A stretch of DNA of 64,000 bases from UBA2160 sp964588665 (GTDB taxonomy: Bacteria; Chloroflexota; Dehalococcoidia; Lucifugimonadales; UBA1123), in assembly GCA_964588665.1 (NCBI GenBank), contig CAZPQQ010000004.1, forward strand, positions 1-64,000, in the 5' to 3' direction. The translations under genes were made by a program, and so were the position numbers. Position 1 is the first letter of the stretch. Every line of letters starts with the position of its first letter. Positions 1 to 9,153 of the stretch are shown here, one piece after another. The notes beneath the pieces were generated by a model. The model did no database searches and was not told the DNA's origin. It saw only the letters and a program-made list of their open reading frames with translations.

Positions 1-687
1 GGATTCGTCCCAAATCCCATCAGATTTGGCTATGATGAATATATGTTTGCGACGCTGTTGGAACTCCGGCAAAATAACCCTGGAGTATATGGAAGGATCC
101 TGAACGCCACGGAATTGCTGTTTGAAAGCTATTATAATTCTCAAACGCTAAGTAGAAACGCCTGAGTCTTGCTTCAGACGAGCGCATTCGAAGTATTGTT
201 GGATCTGCCGGACCGTGTCCAGCGAATGCACTTCAAGAGGATGGTAGACCAACAAACCAGTATTCCGGGTGACGCCGTTTACAAATATTCATCTGAGAGG
301 AATGGCCGCAAACCGTCAGGGCGTGTCAACACGGCCACGGAATTCGCCACTCGGAATGTCATTTGGGCCGACCGCTTTTATTCATTGAGGAATCATATTA
401 TCCACGGTGCCACGCCGCCTGACGCTGAATTCGAATTCGGATTCCGGAGCCGATCAAAACAACGGCACATCGATATCGCGCTGTTGTTCTTCATCCTGCT
501 CGTTCAGCGAAGGATCGAAAAAAGCTTCCGCAAGCCTATGTTTACAAACGAAGTCGTGTGGGAAGCGTGGCAAGACTCCAGCACCCAGACACAATGGGAA
601 GGTTTCGTCTACAACTCTCTGTCGTACCAAGGGAGGCCTCCCAGAGTCATCAACAGGATCACAAGAGCCATGCTACGATTTTCCTGA
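1..687 (+). pseudogene. HEPN-like (ApeA-type) protein, 5' truncated, in-frame TGA
   Basis: One reading frame runs from the window edge to 687 but is cut by a TGA at 163-165. The part after the stop can restart at TTG 169 and gives 172 residues. It contains RNHIIHG, which fits the R-x4-H signature of HEPN domains, often RNases or helical scaffold domains in defence and toxin systems. The part before the stop (ending LFESYYNSQTLSRNA) and the part after it (VLLQTSAFEVLLDLPD) read as one continuous helical domain, so I infer a single gene with a nonsense change, perhaps TGG to TGA. The true N-terminus lies outside the window. Function is inferred only from the HEPN-like motif; a recoding event is unlikely because no redox motif surrounds the TGA. 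Confidence 0.5.
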
Positions 688-725
688 TACGCGCCACCAC
701 TTACCCCAACTCCGCAAGTATGTAG

Positions 726-1898
726 CTATGCGATCACCTTGAAGTCGTACGTTGTCGTGTTGAGGTCGCCTTCGGCGAAGCGGGTCATGCGTAGGGGCGT
801 GATGTCCAGCAGCTTGGCTTGGCCTTCGAGGATGAGCTCGGCCATCACGATGCCGACGGCAGGGGACTCCTTGAATCCGTGGCCGCTGAATCCGGTGCAG
901 ATGTAGAGGCCCTCGATTCCGTCGACTTTGTCGATCACCGGGTGCAGGTCGGGCGTCGAGGTGTAGAGTCCCGCGTATCCGGTGAACAGCTCTGATTCCT
1001 CGATGCCCGGGATGCGGCGCGCGATCCTCTCCCAGATCTCCTCGACGAAGCCCATCGTGGATCGGGGATTGTACGCGTCGGGGTCGGCGGGGTCTTCGTG
1101 GTTGCCGTTGCCGACCAGCGTCAGGTCGTTGCCCTCGGGGCGGAAGTAGATCAGGTTGGTCATGTCGCCGCCTCCAGGATGAGACGGCACAAGGTCCAGC
1201 CTCCGGCGCAAGAAGAAGACTTCGTGGCGAGTCGCCTTCAGCGGCAGGTCGATGCCGTGCTTGCCCAGGAATGTCGACGACCACGGCCCTGTGGCGACGA
1301 CTGCGATGGGCGTCTCGTATCGCTCGCCCGCGGTGACGACTGCCTTGACCTTGCCACCCTCGATCTCGATTTCTTGCGCGGGCGACTCCAGTACGACGGC
1401 GGCGCCAAGGTCGCGAGCTCGCATCGAGTAGGCGAGGGCCGTGCCCGACGGGTCGCCGTGGCCGGACTCAGGCTCCCACGCGAACGCCTCCGACTCGTCG
1501 AGGTGGAACGTCGGCGCCAGCTCTTTGGCTTCCTCATATGTAACGAGATCAGTGTCGATGCCGACGGCTTTCTGCATCGTGACGTTCTTCTTGATGCCGT
1601 CGACCGCGTCCTGGGGAACGATGATGAGGTATCCGGTTTTGACGAACTCCACTGGGTCGCCGCCAACGATTCCCGCGAAGTCCTTGAAGATGTGGAAGCT
1701 CTCCCAGGCCAAGCGAGCGTTGACCTCGGTGGAGTAGTGCATCCTGATCGCGCCGGACGACCGTCCGGTTGAGCCTGAACCGAGCGTGTCTCGCTCCAAG
1801 AGAACCGGAGCTTGGACGCCGCGAGAAACCAAGTTGTAGAGAATGCTCGTACCCATGACGCCGCCGCCGATGACGACGGCTTCAGTTGTGACAGTCAT
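726..1898 (-). CDS. FAD-dependent oxidoreductase, DAO/sarcosine oxidase-like
   Basis: A 390-residue flavoprotein of the D-amino-acid oxidase / glycine oxidase / sarcosine oxidase beta family. The Rossmann FAD motif is at the N-terminus (VIGGGVMGTS, residues 9-18), followed by the family's S-x-x-SGG/IR-like segment (GSTGRSSGAIRMHYS) that lines the flavin. The C-terminal segment GLYICTGFSGHGFKESPAVG is the second FAD-contact block typical of this fold. Such enzymes oxidise secondary or tertiary amines or amino acids and pass electrons to oxygen or a carrier; the substrate cannot be read from sequence. Expansion of this family is common in SAR202-type genomes. It is monocistronic, convergent with the HEPN remnant and divergent from leuB. 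The start ATG at 1898 is the first possible one and directly precedes the beta strand of the Rossmann fold. Confidence 0.85.
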   Translation of the reverse strand: MTVTTEAVVIGGGVMGTSILYNLVSRGVQAPVLLERDTLGSGSTGRSSGAIRMHYSTEVNARLAWESFHIFKDFAGIVGGDPVEFVKTGYLIIVPQDAVDGIKKNVTMQKAVGIDTDLVTYEEAKELAPTFHLDESEAFAWEPESGHGDPSGTALAYSMRARDLGAAVVLESPAQEIEIEGGKVKAVVTAGERYETPIAVVATGPWSSTFLGKHGIDLPLKATRHEVFFLRRRLDLVPSHPGGGDMTNLIYFRPEGNDLTLVGNGNHEDPADPDAYNPRSTMGFVEEIWERIARRIPGIEESELFTGYAGLYTSTPDLHPVIDKVDGIEGLYICTGFSGHGFKESPAVGIVMAELILEGQAKLLDITPLRMTRFAEGDLNTTTYDFKVIA

Positions 1899-2030
1899 TG
1901 GTCCACCTCGTTAGTGCGTCGGTCGATCGGGCCGTCCACATCCCCTCAGATGGCGCTTGCATCGGCGACAGAATTGCGGACGGGCGAAACGAAGACCCAA
2001 ATTTGCCTCCACGACCGGGGCTGACTTCGC

Positions 2031-2036
2031 TATAAT
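2031..2036 (+). promoter_or_regulatory. -10 box (TATAAT) upstream of leuB
   Basis: A perfect TATAAT lies 55 bases before the GTG start of leuB. No good TTGACA match is seen at 16-18 bases upstream, so the -35 element is weak or activator-dependent. The remaining bases 1899-2030 between the divergent genes show no other clear signal. Confidence 0.45.
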
Positions 2037-2090
2037 ATCCTCCGCATCGCAGTCGATGCAAAGCAACTTCCCCCTTCCAGGAGCGCTGAC

Positions 2091-3191
2091 GTGCAGTTCA
2101 AATTAACGGTCCTGCCAGGAGACGGCATCGGACCCGAGGTAATCGAAGAGTCGATCAAGGTGCTGCGGGCCGTGGGCGTCCGATTCGGGCACGAGTTCGA
2201 ATTCCAGTACGGGATCGTCGGCGGCGGCGCCATCGACGCGACCGGCACACCGTTGCCCAAAGAGACCATCGCCATGTGCCGCGGCGTCGACGCGATTCTA
2301 TTCGGCGCGGTTGGCGGGCCAAAGTGGGACGATCCCAGCGCCAAAGTACGTCCCGAGGACGGCATCTTAGCGATCCGCAAACAGCTCGGGCTCTTCGCGA
2401 ATCTCAGGCCCGTGAAAGTCCTCCCAGCGCTGATCAACTCGAGTCCGGTCAAGGCCTCGCTGCTTGAGGGCGTCGACATGATGGTCGTCCGCGAGCTAAC
2501 CGGCGGCCTCTACTTCGCCTCGCCGAAACGCCGATGGGAGACGTCCCGAGGACGTCGCGGCGTCGATACGCTGCGCTATACGGAGCAGGAGATCGACCGC
2601 ATCCTACGGGTCGGCTTCGACCTGGCCCGACGGCGGAAGAAGCGGCTAACCTCCGTCGACAAAGCTAACGTGCTGGAGTCGTCCAGGCTGTGGCGAGAGA
2701 TCGCCATGGAGGTCGCGGGCGAGTATCCGGACGTCGAGCTGGAGCACGTTCTGGTCGACGCGGCGGCGATGCAGCTCATCCGAAACCCGGCCCACTTCGA
2801 CGTGATCGTTGCCGAGAACATGTTCGGCGACATCCTGACTGACGAGGCGTCGGTCCTCGCCGGCTCCCTGGGCATGCTGCCATCCGCCAGTCTCGCGCGC
2901 TTGCCAAAGAACGGCAGAGGCAAGCGCGGGGCCAAGGTCAGCCTGTACGAGCCGATCCACGGGTCCGCGCCGGACATCGCAGGGCAGGGGATCGCCAACC
3001 CGATTGGCACCATACTCAGCGCCGCCATGATGCTCCGCCACTCGCTCGGCCTCGAAGACGCAGCGGCGGCGGTCGAGCGCTCAGTCGACGGCGCACTGGC
3101 GGAAGGCTACCGCACGCCGGACATCGCTTCGGACGGCGGCGAGGTCATCGCGACCTCACGCATGGGAAGCGTGATCGCGGGCGGGGTGTAG
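2091..3191 (+). CDS. leuB: 3-isopropylmalate dehydrogenase
   Basis: A 366-residue beta-decarboxylating dehydrogenase that oxidises 3-isopropylmalate with NAD+ in leucine biosynthesis, in the cytosol. Visible family blocks: GDGIGPEV near the N-terminus, LFGAVGGPKWD, the substrate-binding RKQLGLFANLRPVKV region, VVRELTGGLYF, the catalytic lysine block SVDKANVLESSRLWRE, the metal-binding AENMFGDILTDEASVLAGSLGMLPS, and the NAD-site LYEPIHGSAPDIAGQGIANP. Length and block order match LeuB rather than isocitrate dehydrogenase. The start is GTG at 2091, supported by AGGAG eight bases upstream. No other leu genes are adjacent, so the pathway is dispersed in this genome. Confidence 0.95.
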   Translation: MQFKLTVLPGDGIGPEVIEESIKVLRAVGVRFGHEFEFQYGIVGGGAIDATGTPLPKETIAMCRGVDAILFGAVGGPKWDDPSAKVRPEDGILAIRKQLGLFANLRPVKVLPALINSSPVKASLLEGVDMMVVRELTGGLYFASPKRRWETSRGRRGVDTLRYTEQEIDRILRVGFDLARRRKKRLTSVDKANVLESSRLWREIAMEVAGEYPDVELEHVLVDAAAMQLIRNPAHFDVIVAENMFGDILTDEASVLAGSLGMLPSASLARLPKNGRGKRGAKVSLYEPIHGSAPDIAGQGIANPIGTILSAAMMLRHSLGLEDAAAAVERSVDGALAEGYRTPDIASDGGEVIATSRMGSVIAGGV

Positions 3192-3284
3192 GCGAGAAGC
3201 AGCGGGTTCGGCCTGAAGGTCATGCCTGAGGCAGATTCGCCCCAGGCGAACCGAGACCACCAGCGACTTCGCTCACCGGTGCTC

Positions 3285-3307
3285 TGGCCCCGATAGAATC
3301 GGGGCCA
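3285..3307 (+). terminator. Hairpin downstream of leuB
   Basis: Ten-base-pair perfect stem TGGCCCCGAT / ATCGGGGCCA with an AGA loop, about 95 bases after the leuB stop. It lacks a following T-run, so it may stabilise or end the transcript without being a classical intrinsic terminator. Confidence 0.35.
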
Positions 3308-3425
3308 AGCATAACGGCCCCGCGGCGCGGGAGCCGGGTTCGGCCTGATGATGATCAACTGAATAAGTTGCGCTAAACGCCTCTCGCGATGCCGGGCATC
3401 CGTCCACGGCGAGCCACGCATCCAT

Positions 3426-3452
3426 CCGTTCGCCCTGAGCTTGTCGAAGGGC
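3426..3452 (+). repeat. REP-like unit (CCTGAGCTTGTCGAAGG family)
   Basis: Short intergenic unit of the family TTCGCCCTGAGCTTGTCGAA. Related units occur at 8164-8190 (opposite orientation), 8205-8220, 18103-18129 (opposite) and near 61257-61282 (opposite). All are outside genes, as expected for REP-like dispersed elements. Confidence 0.6.
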
Positions 3453-3689
3453 CGCTCACACGCAAGCGTCGCCAGCCGTTATGGTCACTAAACCAATACG
3501 TTGTACTCAACGTTTCTCTGCGTGCCGGAGCTTTCGCAGAATCAGAAACTTCTGGAGTACTGCGGGCAGAAGTGCGTGTTCGGCGACCAGATTCTTCGGC
3601 TGCGGCTCAGAATGACACTTTTTGTACGACGCCACTTATTTTGTTTATCGCCGTGAGGCCGAGACCACCCGATGAGCACCCCCCAACCT

Positions 3690-6398
3690 TTACGAGGCCA
3701 ACCTGCCCAGGATATCGGCTAGCCTGCTGACGCGCGTGTCGACGTCTGCCAGGCGGTCCCGCTCTTTTTCGACCACCTCTTCAGGGGCTTTTGAGACGAA
3801 CTGTTCGTTGCCGAGCCTGCCAGCCAACCTCTTGCGGTGCGCTCGCAGCTCGTCCAGCTCTTCCTGAAGCCGGGCCTTCTCGCTATCGAGATCCACCAGA
3901 TCGCCGATCGCCATGCCCAAAGTCCCCAGTCCGAGAACCTGAACCGCCTCGCTGCCGTCTCGTCCCAAAGCGTCCGCGTTTGGCGCGATGCTCAGCTCGA
4001 CACCGGCGCCACACTGGATGAAGGCGCTTGAGTCTCGGAATACGCCTTCGAGATCGTCGGCGGTCGCGACTCGGGCGGCGATCTCCTGGTTGTTGGCCAC
4101 CCTGAACACGGCGCGGACGTTGCGAGCCGCTCGCATGAGCTCGACTACGGCTTCGATCTCGCGCTCCGCCTGGTCGTCGAACCTGGTTTGGTCCGCCCGC
4201 GGATACGGCGCGACGAGCAGGGCATCGGGTGAAGGAGAGCTCTTCGGCAGGTAGTCTTGCAGCGTCTGCCAGATCTCTTCCGTGACGAACGGCAGGAACG
4301 GGTGCAGCAATCGGAGCACTCGTTCGAGCACGTGGGCCAGGACGGGCAGCGGCGACGGCGAGTCACCGGCTCGCACGCGAATCTTGGACATCTCGATGTA
4401 CCAGTCGCAGTACTCGTCCCACAGGAAGTCGTGGACCGTGGTTTGCGCTTCTCCGAATTGGTGTGTGCTCATGAACGCATCGACCTGCTCGGCGACCCGG
4501 TTCAACCGGCTGACGATCCACCGGTCCTCGCGGTGGGTCAAAGCTGGCAGCTCTTCCCAGTCAGCCAACGAGTCCGCTTTTTCAAGGTTGGACATCACAA
4601 ACCTGGCGGCGTTCCACAGCTTGTTGGCGAAGTTTCGGCTCGCTTCCAGCTTGCCTTCGTTGGTCCGCATGTCAGCGCCCGCCGCGGTGCCTGTGGTCAG
4701 AGCGAAGCGCACCGCGTCGGCGCCGTACATGTCGATCAGCTCCAGCGGGTCGAGCACGTTGCCTTTGACCTTACTCATCTTGATGCCCTCGGGGTCAAGC
4801 ACCATCCCGTGCAGGTACACGGTGTGGAACGGCGCCTCGCCCATGTTCTCCAACGCCATGAAGATCATCCGGGCGACCCAGAAGAACAGGATGTCGTGGC
4901 CGGTCTCCATCACCGAGGTCGGAAAGAAGTAGTCCAGGTCTTCGGTGTCCTCGGGCCAGCCCAGCGTCGAATGGGGCCACAATGCGGAGCTGAACCATGT
5001 GTCGAGCACGTCCTCGTCTCGACGAAGGCTGGTCGCGCTGCAAGTCGGGCACTGCCTGGGGTCCTCCATCTCGACGATGGTCGCGTTGCAGTCGTCGCAG
5101 TACCAGACAGGGATGCGGTGTCCCCACCAGAGCTGGCGGCTGATGCACCAGTCGCGGATGTTGTCCAGCCAGTTGTAGTAGACCTTCTCGAACCGCTCGG
5201 GCACGATCTTGATCCGGCCTTCCGACACGGCGTCCCGTGCAGGCGCAGCGAGAGGCGCCATCTTGACATACCATTGCTCCGAGACGATGGGTTCGACAAC
5301 CTCGTCACAGCGGTCGCAGTGGCCGACGGAGTGCGTGTACGGCTCGATCTTCTCGATCAGACCCTCTTCGTCAAGCCGTTCGACGACTTTGGTCCGGCAC
5401 TCGTCGCGGTCCATGCCCTCGTACGGGCCGGCGTTCTCGTTGAGCGTCGCGTCGGGATTGAGAGCGTTGATGACCTCGAGGCCGTGCCGTTGCCCGATCT
5501 CGAAGTCGGCCGCGTCGTGGCCCGGGGTCACCTTCAAGGCGCCGGTGCCGAATTCGAGATCGACCGCGTCGTCGCCCACGATGGGCAACAGGCGGCCCAT
5601 TATCGGCAGGACGGCGTTTTTGCCTACCAGATGACCGTATCGCTCATCACTCGGATTCACGGCGACGCCTGTGTCGGCCAGCATCGTCTCGGGACGGGTG
5701 GTCGCGACCGTCACGTGGCCGCCGTCGCCTTCCAGCGGGTACTTGATGTACCAGAGGCTGGATTCTTCCTCGCGGTGCTTGACCTCGAGGTCGGATAGCG
5801 CGGTCTGGCACCGAGGGCACCACGTGGTGATGCGGTTGCCTTTGTAGATGAGCCCCTTCTTGTAGAGGTTCACAAATGTGGTGCGCACGGCTTTGCTCGG
5901 TCCGGCGTCCAGCGTAAAAGCCTTGCGGTCCCAATCGCACGACGCTCCGAGCCGTTCGAGCTGAGTGTAGATGCGCCCGCCGTAGTCGTCGACCCAACTC
6001 CAGATGCGCTCGATGAATCGGTCGCGCCCCAGATCGTGGCGGGTGATGCCGTCGGACGCGAGCAATCGCTCGACGACCACCTGCGTCGCGATGCCGGCGT
6101 GGTCGGTGCTGGGCAGGTACAGGGTCGGGTCGCCGAGCATCCTGTGCCAGCGAACCAGCAGGTCTTCGACGGCGATGGTCAGGGCGTGGCCCATGTGCAG
6201 CTCGCCTGTCACGTTGGGCGGGGGCATGATAACGACGAACGGCTTCTTGGCGCGGTCGATTTCGGGCGCGAAGTAGCCGCCTTTGTTCCAGAAATCGTAA
6301 ATACGACCCTCGACCGCGCTCGGATCGTATGCTCTGGGGATCTCTCGTTTCTCTGCCTGAGTCATGCCTGTGGGGACCTCGGATAAAAGATCACTCAT
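3690..6398 (-). CDS. valS: Valyl-tRNA synthetase
   Basis: A 902-residue class I aminoacyl-tRNA synthetase that charges tRNA-Val. The ATP-binding HIGH motif is HMGH at residues 68-71 inside PPPNVTGELHMGHAL. The KMSKS loop appears as KMSKVKGN in the second half of the catalytic domain. The editing (CP1) domain lies between them, with TTRPETMLADTGVAVNP visible. Zinc-type cysteine pairs (CPRCQTALSDLEV; WYCDDCNATIVEMEDPRQCPTC) are present. The anticodon-binding and C-terminal coiled-coil arm (VDLDSEKARLQEELDELRAHRKRLAGRL) are complete, so the gene is intact. The first ATG is used here; the later methionine in GMTQAEKREIP is an alternative start. It is divergent from the DUF2723 gene with only 41 bases between starts. 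Confidence 0.96.
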   Translation of the reverse strand: MSDLLSEVPTGMTQAEKREIPRAYDPSAVEGRIYDFWNKGGYFAPEIDRAKKPFVVIMPPPNVTGELHMGHALTIAVEDLLVRWHRMLGDPTLYLPSTDHAGIATQVVVERLLASDGITRHDLGRDRFIERIWSWVDDYGGRIYTQLERLGASCDWDRKAFTLDAGPSKAVRTTFVNLYKKGLIYKGNRITTWCPRCQTALSDLEVKHREEESSLWYIKYPLEGDGGHVTVATTRPETMLADTGVAVNPSDERYGHLVGKNAVLPIMGRLLPIVGDDAVDLEFGTGALKVTPGHDAADFEIGQRHGLEVINALNPDATLNENAGPYEGMDRDECRTKVVERLDEEGLIEKIEPYTHSVGHCDRCDEVVEPIVSEQWYVKMAPLAAPARDAVSEGRIKIVPERFEKVYYNWLDNIRDWCISRQLWWGHRIPVWYCDDCNATIVEMEDPRQCPTCSATSLRRDEDVLDTWFSSALWPHSTLGWPEDTEDLDYFFPTSVMETGHDILFFWVARMIFMALENMGEAPFHTVYLHGMVLDPEGIKMSKVKGNVLDPLELIDMYGADAVRFALTTGTAAGADMRTNEGKLEASRNFANKLWNAARFVMSNLEKADSLADWEELPALTHREDRWIVSRLNRVAEQVDAFMSTHQFGEAQTTVHDFLWDEYCDWYIEMSKIRVRAGDSPSPLPVLAHVLERVLRLLHPFLPFVTEEIWQTLQDYLPKSSPSPDALLVAPYPRADQTRFDDQAEREIEAVVELMRAARNVRAVFRVANNQEIAARVATADDLEGVFRDSSAFIQCGAGVELSIAPNADALGRDGSEAVQVLGLGTLGMAIGDLVDLDSEKARLQEELDELRAHRKRLAGRLGNEQFVSKAPEEVVEKERDRLADVDTRVSRLADILGRLAS

Positions 6399-6439
6399 TC
6401 TAGTCGTCCCGACGAAGGAGCGTCAACGACACGCCTGCC

Positions 6440-8098
6440 ATGATGTACCATACGCGGGTTATGCAGCGAATCAGATATCCGGGCATCAGCCTGGTCCTCG
6501 GGGTCGGAAGCGCGATCGCCGCGTTCGTTCTGTACCTGTCCACGCTGGCGCCGACGCTGAGTTGGGGTTGGCGCGGGATGGGCGTAGACGGCGGCGAGTT
6601 GCTGGCGGCCGCGCACTCTCTGGGCGTGCCGCACCCGTCCGGTTACCCGACCTACATGCTCTTCCTGAAGGGCTTCGGCTCGATTGTCGCAATCGGGGAC
6701 TTCGCGTTCAGAGGCAACCTGGCCTCCGCGGTCTTGGGGGCGCTGACGGTCGGGTTGCTCTATTGGTTCACGTTGCTGATCGCCCGAGGCCAGTATCGGG
6801 ACTCTCCGGAGTGGCTGGCGGCGCTTGTTTCCTCGTTTGCGGCACTCACTTTCGCCGCGACACCGCTGTTCTGGTCGCAGTCGGTCATCACAGAAGTCTA
6901 CACGCTGAACACCGTGTTCGTGGGCGCGCTGGCGGTGCTCGCCGTCCATATCGTCACGGGAAGCTGGCGGGACAGAGATCGATCCGGACGGCGGTTGCGA
7001 CGTTTGCTGGCGGTATTCGGGATCGTAGTCGGTCTGGGGATGGGCAACCATTTGACTCTGCTCGCGATCGCCGCGCCGCTGGCCCTGTGGATCGCGATTC
7101 AGACGAGGCCGCGAGTCGCTGACATGGCCTGGGGCATCGCTGGATTGGTGGTCGGGCTGTCGGTCTACGCGTACCTGCCGATAAGGGCGGGTGCTGTGCC
7201 GCCAGTGAACTGGGGCGACGCATCGTCCGCGGAGGGCTTCATCTGGATGCTCAGCGGCCGGGCGTATCAGGACTACGTCTTCGGCATACCCCTCGACTCG
7301 ATCGGCGCGAGACTGGCGGACTGGTTGGACCTGGTGTTCATTCAGTTCAACCCGCTGGGCTTATTTTTCGTTTTGGTTGGCATTGTAGCCGTGGCTAAAA
7401 CCGAGCAATGGCTGTTTCGGATGATCGTCTTGTCCGTCGCGGGCCTGTTCGGATACGCCATCGCGTACAACACCTTCGACTCCGAGGTGTTGACGATTCC
7501 GGCCTTCTTGTTGCTGTCGGCGTGTTCCGGGGTGGGACTTCTTGCCGTTCTGACCTACGTTTCGCGCTGGGCATCTGAAGGCTCGCGGCATCGCTCCCGA
7601 TCTCGGCGCTCATCCAAGAATATCTTGAAAGGGTGGAGATCGGCCCCGTTCCTCCTCGCCGTGGCCTTTGTGGCCGTTCCCGCGGGCACAGTGGCGATGA
7701 ACTGCTCGTCGCAGGACCTAAGCGACGACCGGCGTGCGAAGGAGTTCGCGGAGGCGGCGGTTGACATGGCGTCGCCGGGTTCGGTGATCATCGCGGACGG
7801 AGAGGCCAAGACGTTCGCCCTGTGGTACGAAACGTTCGTCGAACGCCCGGAGTCCGAAGTAATTCCGATCTCAGCCCGCTTGCTCCAGTTCGACTGGTAC
7901 GGCCCAAGCCTGAACGACCGCTACCCGGGCCAATTGCCGACGGAATGGCCGTCAGACGTCCTCGGCGCGCTGGAGAGCATCATCGACCGCACCGCCGTCG
8001 AACCGGGCGTGTACCTGACGTACTTCAGCCCGGACCTGGCGGAGAACTACGCGCTGTCGCTGCAGCCGCACGGGCTGTACAAAGTGGGTCTGCGGTAG
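6440..8098 (+). CDS. DUF2723 (TMEM260-like) polytopic membrane protein
   Basis: A 552-residue integral membrane protein. After the first membrane helix it shows the DUF2723 signature GVDGGELLAAAHSLGVPHPSGYPTYM, with an acidic residue in the first periplasmic loop as in GT-C-type glycosyltransferases. About ten hydrophobic helices follow, ending in a soluble C-terminal domain of roughly 150 residues. The eukaryotic relative TMEM260 is a protein O-mannosyltransferase, so a sugar-transferase role at the cell surface is plausible but not shown here. The second methionine (position 6461, MQRIRYPG) is an equally good start. It shares a very short divergent promoter region with valS and is monocistronic. 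Confidence 0.75.
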   Translation: MMYHTRVMQRIRYPGISLVLGVGSAIAAFVLYLSTLAPTLSWGWRGMGVDGGELLAAAHSLGVPHPSGYPTYMLFLKGFGSIVAIGDFAFRGNLASAVLGALTVGLLYWFTLLIARGQYRDSPEWLAALVSSFAALTFAATPLFWSQSVITEVYTLNTVFVGALAVLAVHIVTGSWRDRDRSGRRLRRLLAVFGIVVGLGMGNHLTLLAIAAPLALWIAIQTRPRVADMAWGIAGLVVGLSVYAYLPIRAGAVPPVNWGDASSAEGFIWMLSGRAYQDYVFGIPLDSIGARLADWLDLVFIQFNPLGLFFVLVGIVAVAKTEQWLFRMIVLSVAGLFGYAIAYNTFDSEVLTIPAFLLLSACSGVGLLAVLTYVSRWASEGSRHRSRSRRSSKNILKGWRSAPFLLAVAFVAVPAGTVAMNCSSQDLSDDRRAKEFAEAAVDMASPGSVIIADGEAKTFALWYETFVERPESEVIPISARLLQFDWYGPSLNDRYPGQLPTEWPSDVLGALESIIDRTAVEPGVYLTYFSPDLAENYALSLQPHGLYKVGLR

Positions 8099-8494
8099 GC
8101 GTCGTCTAGCGTCTCGTCTCTGAAAAGAGTCGCATAAATCGCGTGGCGTACTTGTGTGGGCCCGTGGTTCGACAAGCTCGCCACGAACGGAAAAACTCAC
8201 AGCTCCGTTCGCCCTGAGCAACGTTATGTCCGCGGACAGACAATCCATGAGAAAGCAACGGTGATCGCGTATGTCGCCATTCTGAGGCCGCAGCCGAAGA
8301 ATCTAGGCCCCGCAGGCAGACATCCATCGCGTTGGGCGAGATCCTTCGCCGCAGCTCAGGATGGCGATGGGGAGCCGTTACTTGGAAGCCTGTCGAAGGG
8401 CCGCCGAACGCCCTCAAATGTTGAGCGAACATCGGAGACAGGACACTAGCGGCGATTCGAGCCTGGTGGACCGAATATCGAACGGAGGTGCGTC
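8099..8494. repeat. Intergenic cluster of dispersed repeat units
   Basis: No supported gene. The region contains several short repeat units: a TTCGACAAGCTCGCCACGAA-type unit at 8164-8190, its inverted relative at 8205-8220, the 20-mer TGAGCAACGTTATGTCCGCG at 8215-8234, a CTGAGGCCGCAGCCGAAGAA-type unit near 8281, and GAGCCGTTACTTGGAAGCC at 8372-8390. The 20-mer and the last unit recur in the same order at 60983-61002 and 61225-61243. Confidence 0.65.
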
Positions 8495-9068
8495 GTGTCT
8501 GAAACGTTGAAGGGCGTCAGGGTGCTGGAGCTTTCAAATTGGGTCGCGGCGCCGTCCGCCTGCGCGATGCTGGCCGACATGGGGGCGGAGGCGATCAAGG
8601 TCGAGCCCCCGGACACGGGCGATTCGGTGCGGGGCTTGAGCATCAGCACCAAAGGGATCGGCATGCACCCCGTTGGCCTGAACGTCTCATTCGAGCAGCT
8701 CAACCGCGGCTAGGACAGAGAACGGCGCGGCGCTGCTCCGGATCGTCACAGACCGATTCATGGAGCGGACCAGAGACGACTGGGCGTCACGGCTCGACGA
8801 GGGACGGTGCATCTGGGTGCCGGTCCAGACCACAGACGAGCTCGCCGACGACCCGCAAGTCGTCGCCAACGAGTACACCACGACGTTGGAGCACGCGGAC
8901 GAGGGCGAATTCCAACTCGTCCAGACTCCGATGAAGTTCCATAGGACCCCGACAAAGGCTAGCGGCCTCGCTCCGGAGCTGGGGCAACACACCGAGACCG
9001 TCCTGCTGGACCTCGGGTACACCTGGGACGACATCACCGCGCTCAAGGACAAGGGCGCGATCATCTGA
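8495..9068 (+). pseudogene. CaiB/BaiF CoA-transferase, internal deletion
   Basis: The first 72 codons are a normal CaiB/BaiF N-terminus (LKGVRVLELSNWVAAPSACA, then MGAEAIKVEPP, then FEQLNRG) and start at GTG 8495 after a GGAGG. They end at a TAG just after the NRG motif. From about 8720 another frame resumes with the family's C-terminal third (ALLRIVTDRFMERTRDDWAS to the stop at 9068). The central 200-250 residues, including the catalytic aspartate region, are missing. I read this as a deletion scar with loss of function. A complete relative is at 54239-55483 and another fragment at 46333-46720. Confidence 0.8.
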
Positions 9069-9131
9069 GCGACCGCGGTGACTAGCTGATAGCAGTGTTG
9101 ACGCAAAGGGATGGCGAAAGTATGATCAAGC

Positions 9132-9151
9132 TGTATATACGTGTATATACA
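9132..9151 (+). promoter_or_regulatory. Palindromic operator before the toxin-antitoxin pair
   Basis: Perfect 20-base interrupted palindrome: two TGTATATAC/GTATATACA arms around a central GT, ending two bases before the ATG at 9154. Each half contains GTATATAC, itself a palindrome. Position and symmetry fit autoregulation by the ribbon-helix-helix antitoxin encoded downstream. Confidence 0.55.
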
Positions 9152-9153
9152 TA

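Larger units (their letters stand above)
3192..3689. other. Intergenic region with dispersed repeat pieces
   Basis: No supported gene between the convergent leuB and valS. Besides the hairpin at 3285-3307 it holds two short dispersed-repeat types seen again elsewhere in the window: a CGCCCTGAGCTTGTCGAAGG-type unit around 3426-3452 and an ATTCTTCGGCTGCGGCTCAG-type unit around 3589-3618. Confidence 0.55.

Noticed and set aside
163..165. TGA in the HEPN-like gene as a second selenocysteine codon
   Set aside because: No cysteine-type redox context and no good SECIS-like hairpin at the right distance; a nonsense change is simpler.
4257..5798. Long open frame opposite valS (513 codons)
   Set aside because: It is fully antisense to valyl-tRNA synthetase, lacks any family motif, and long opposite frames are expected in GC-rich genes.
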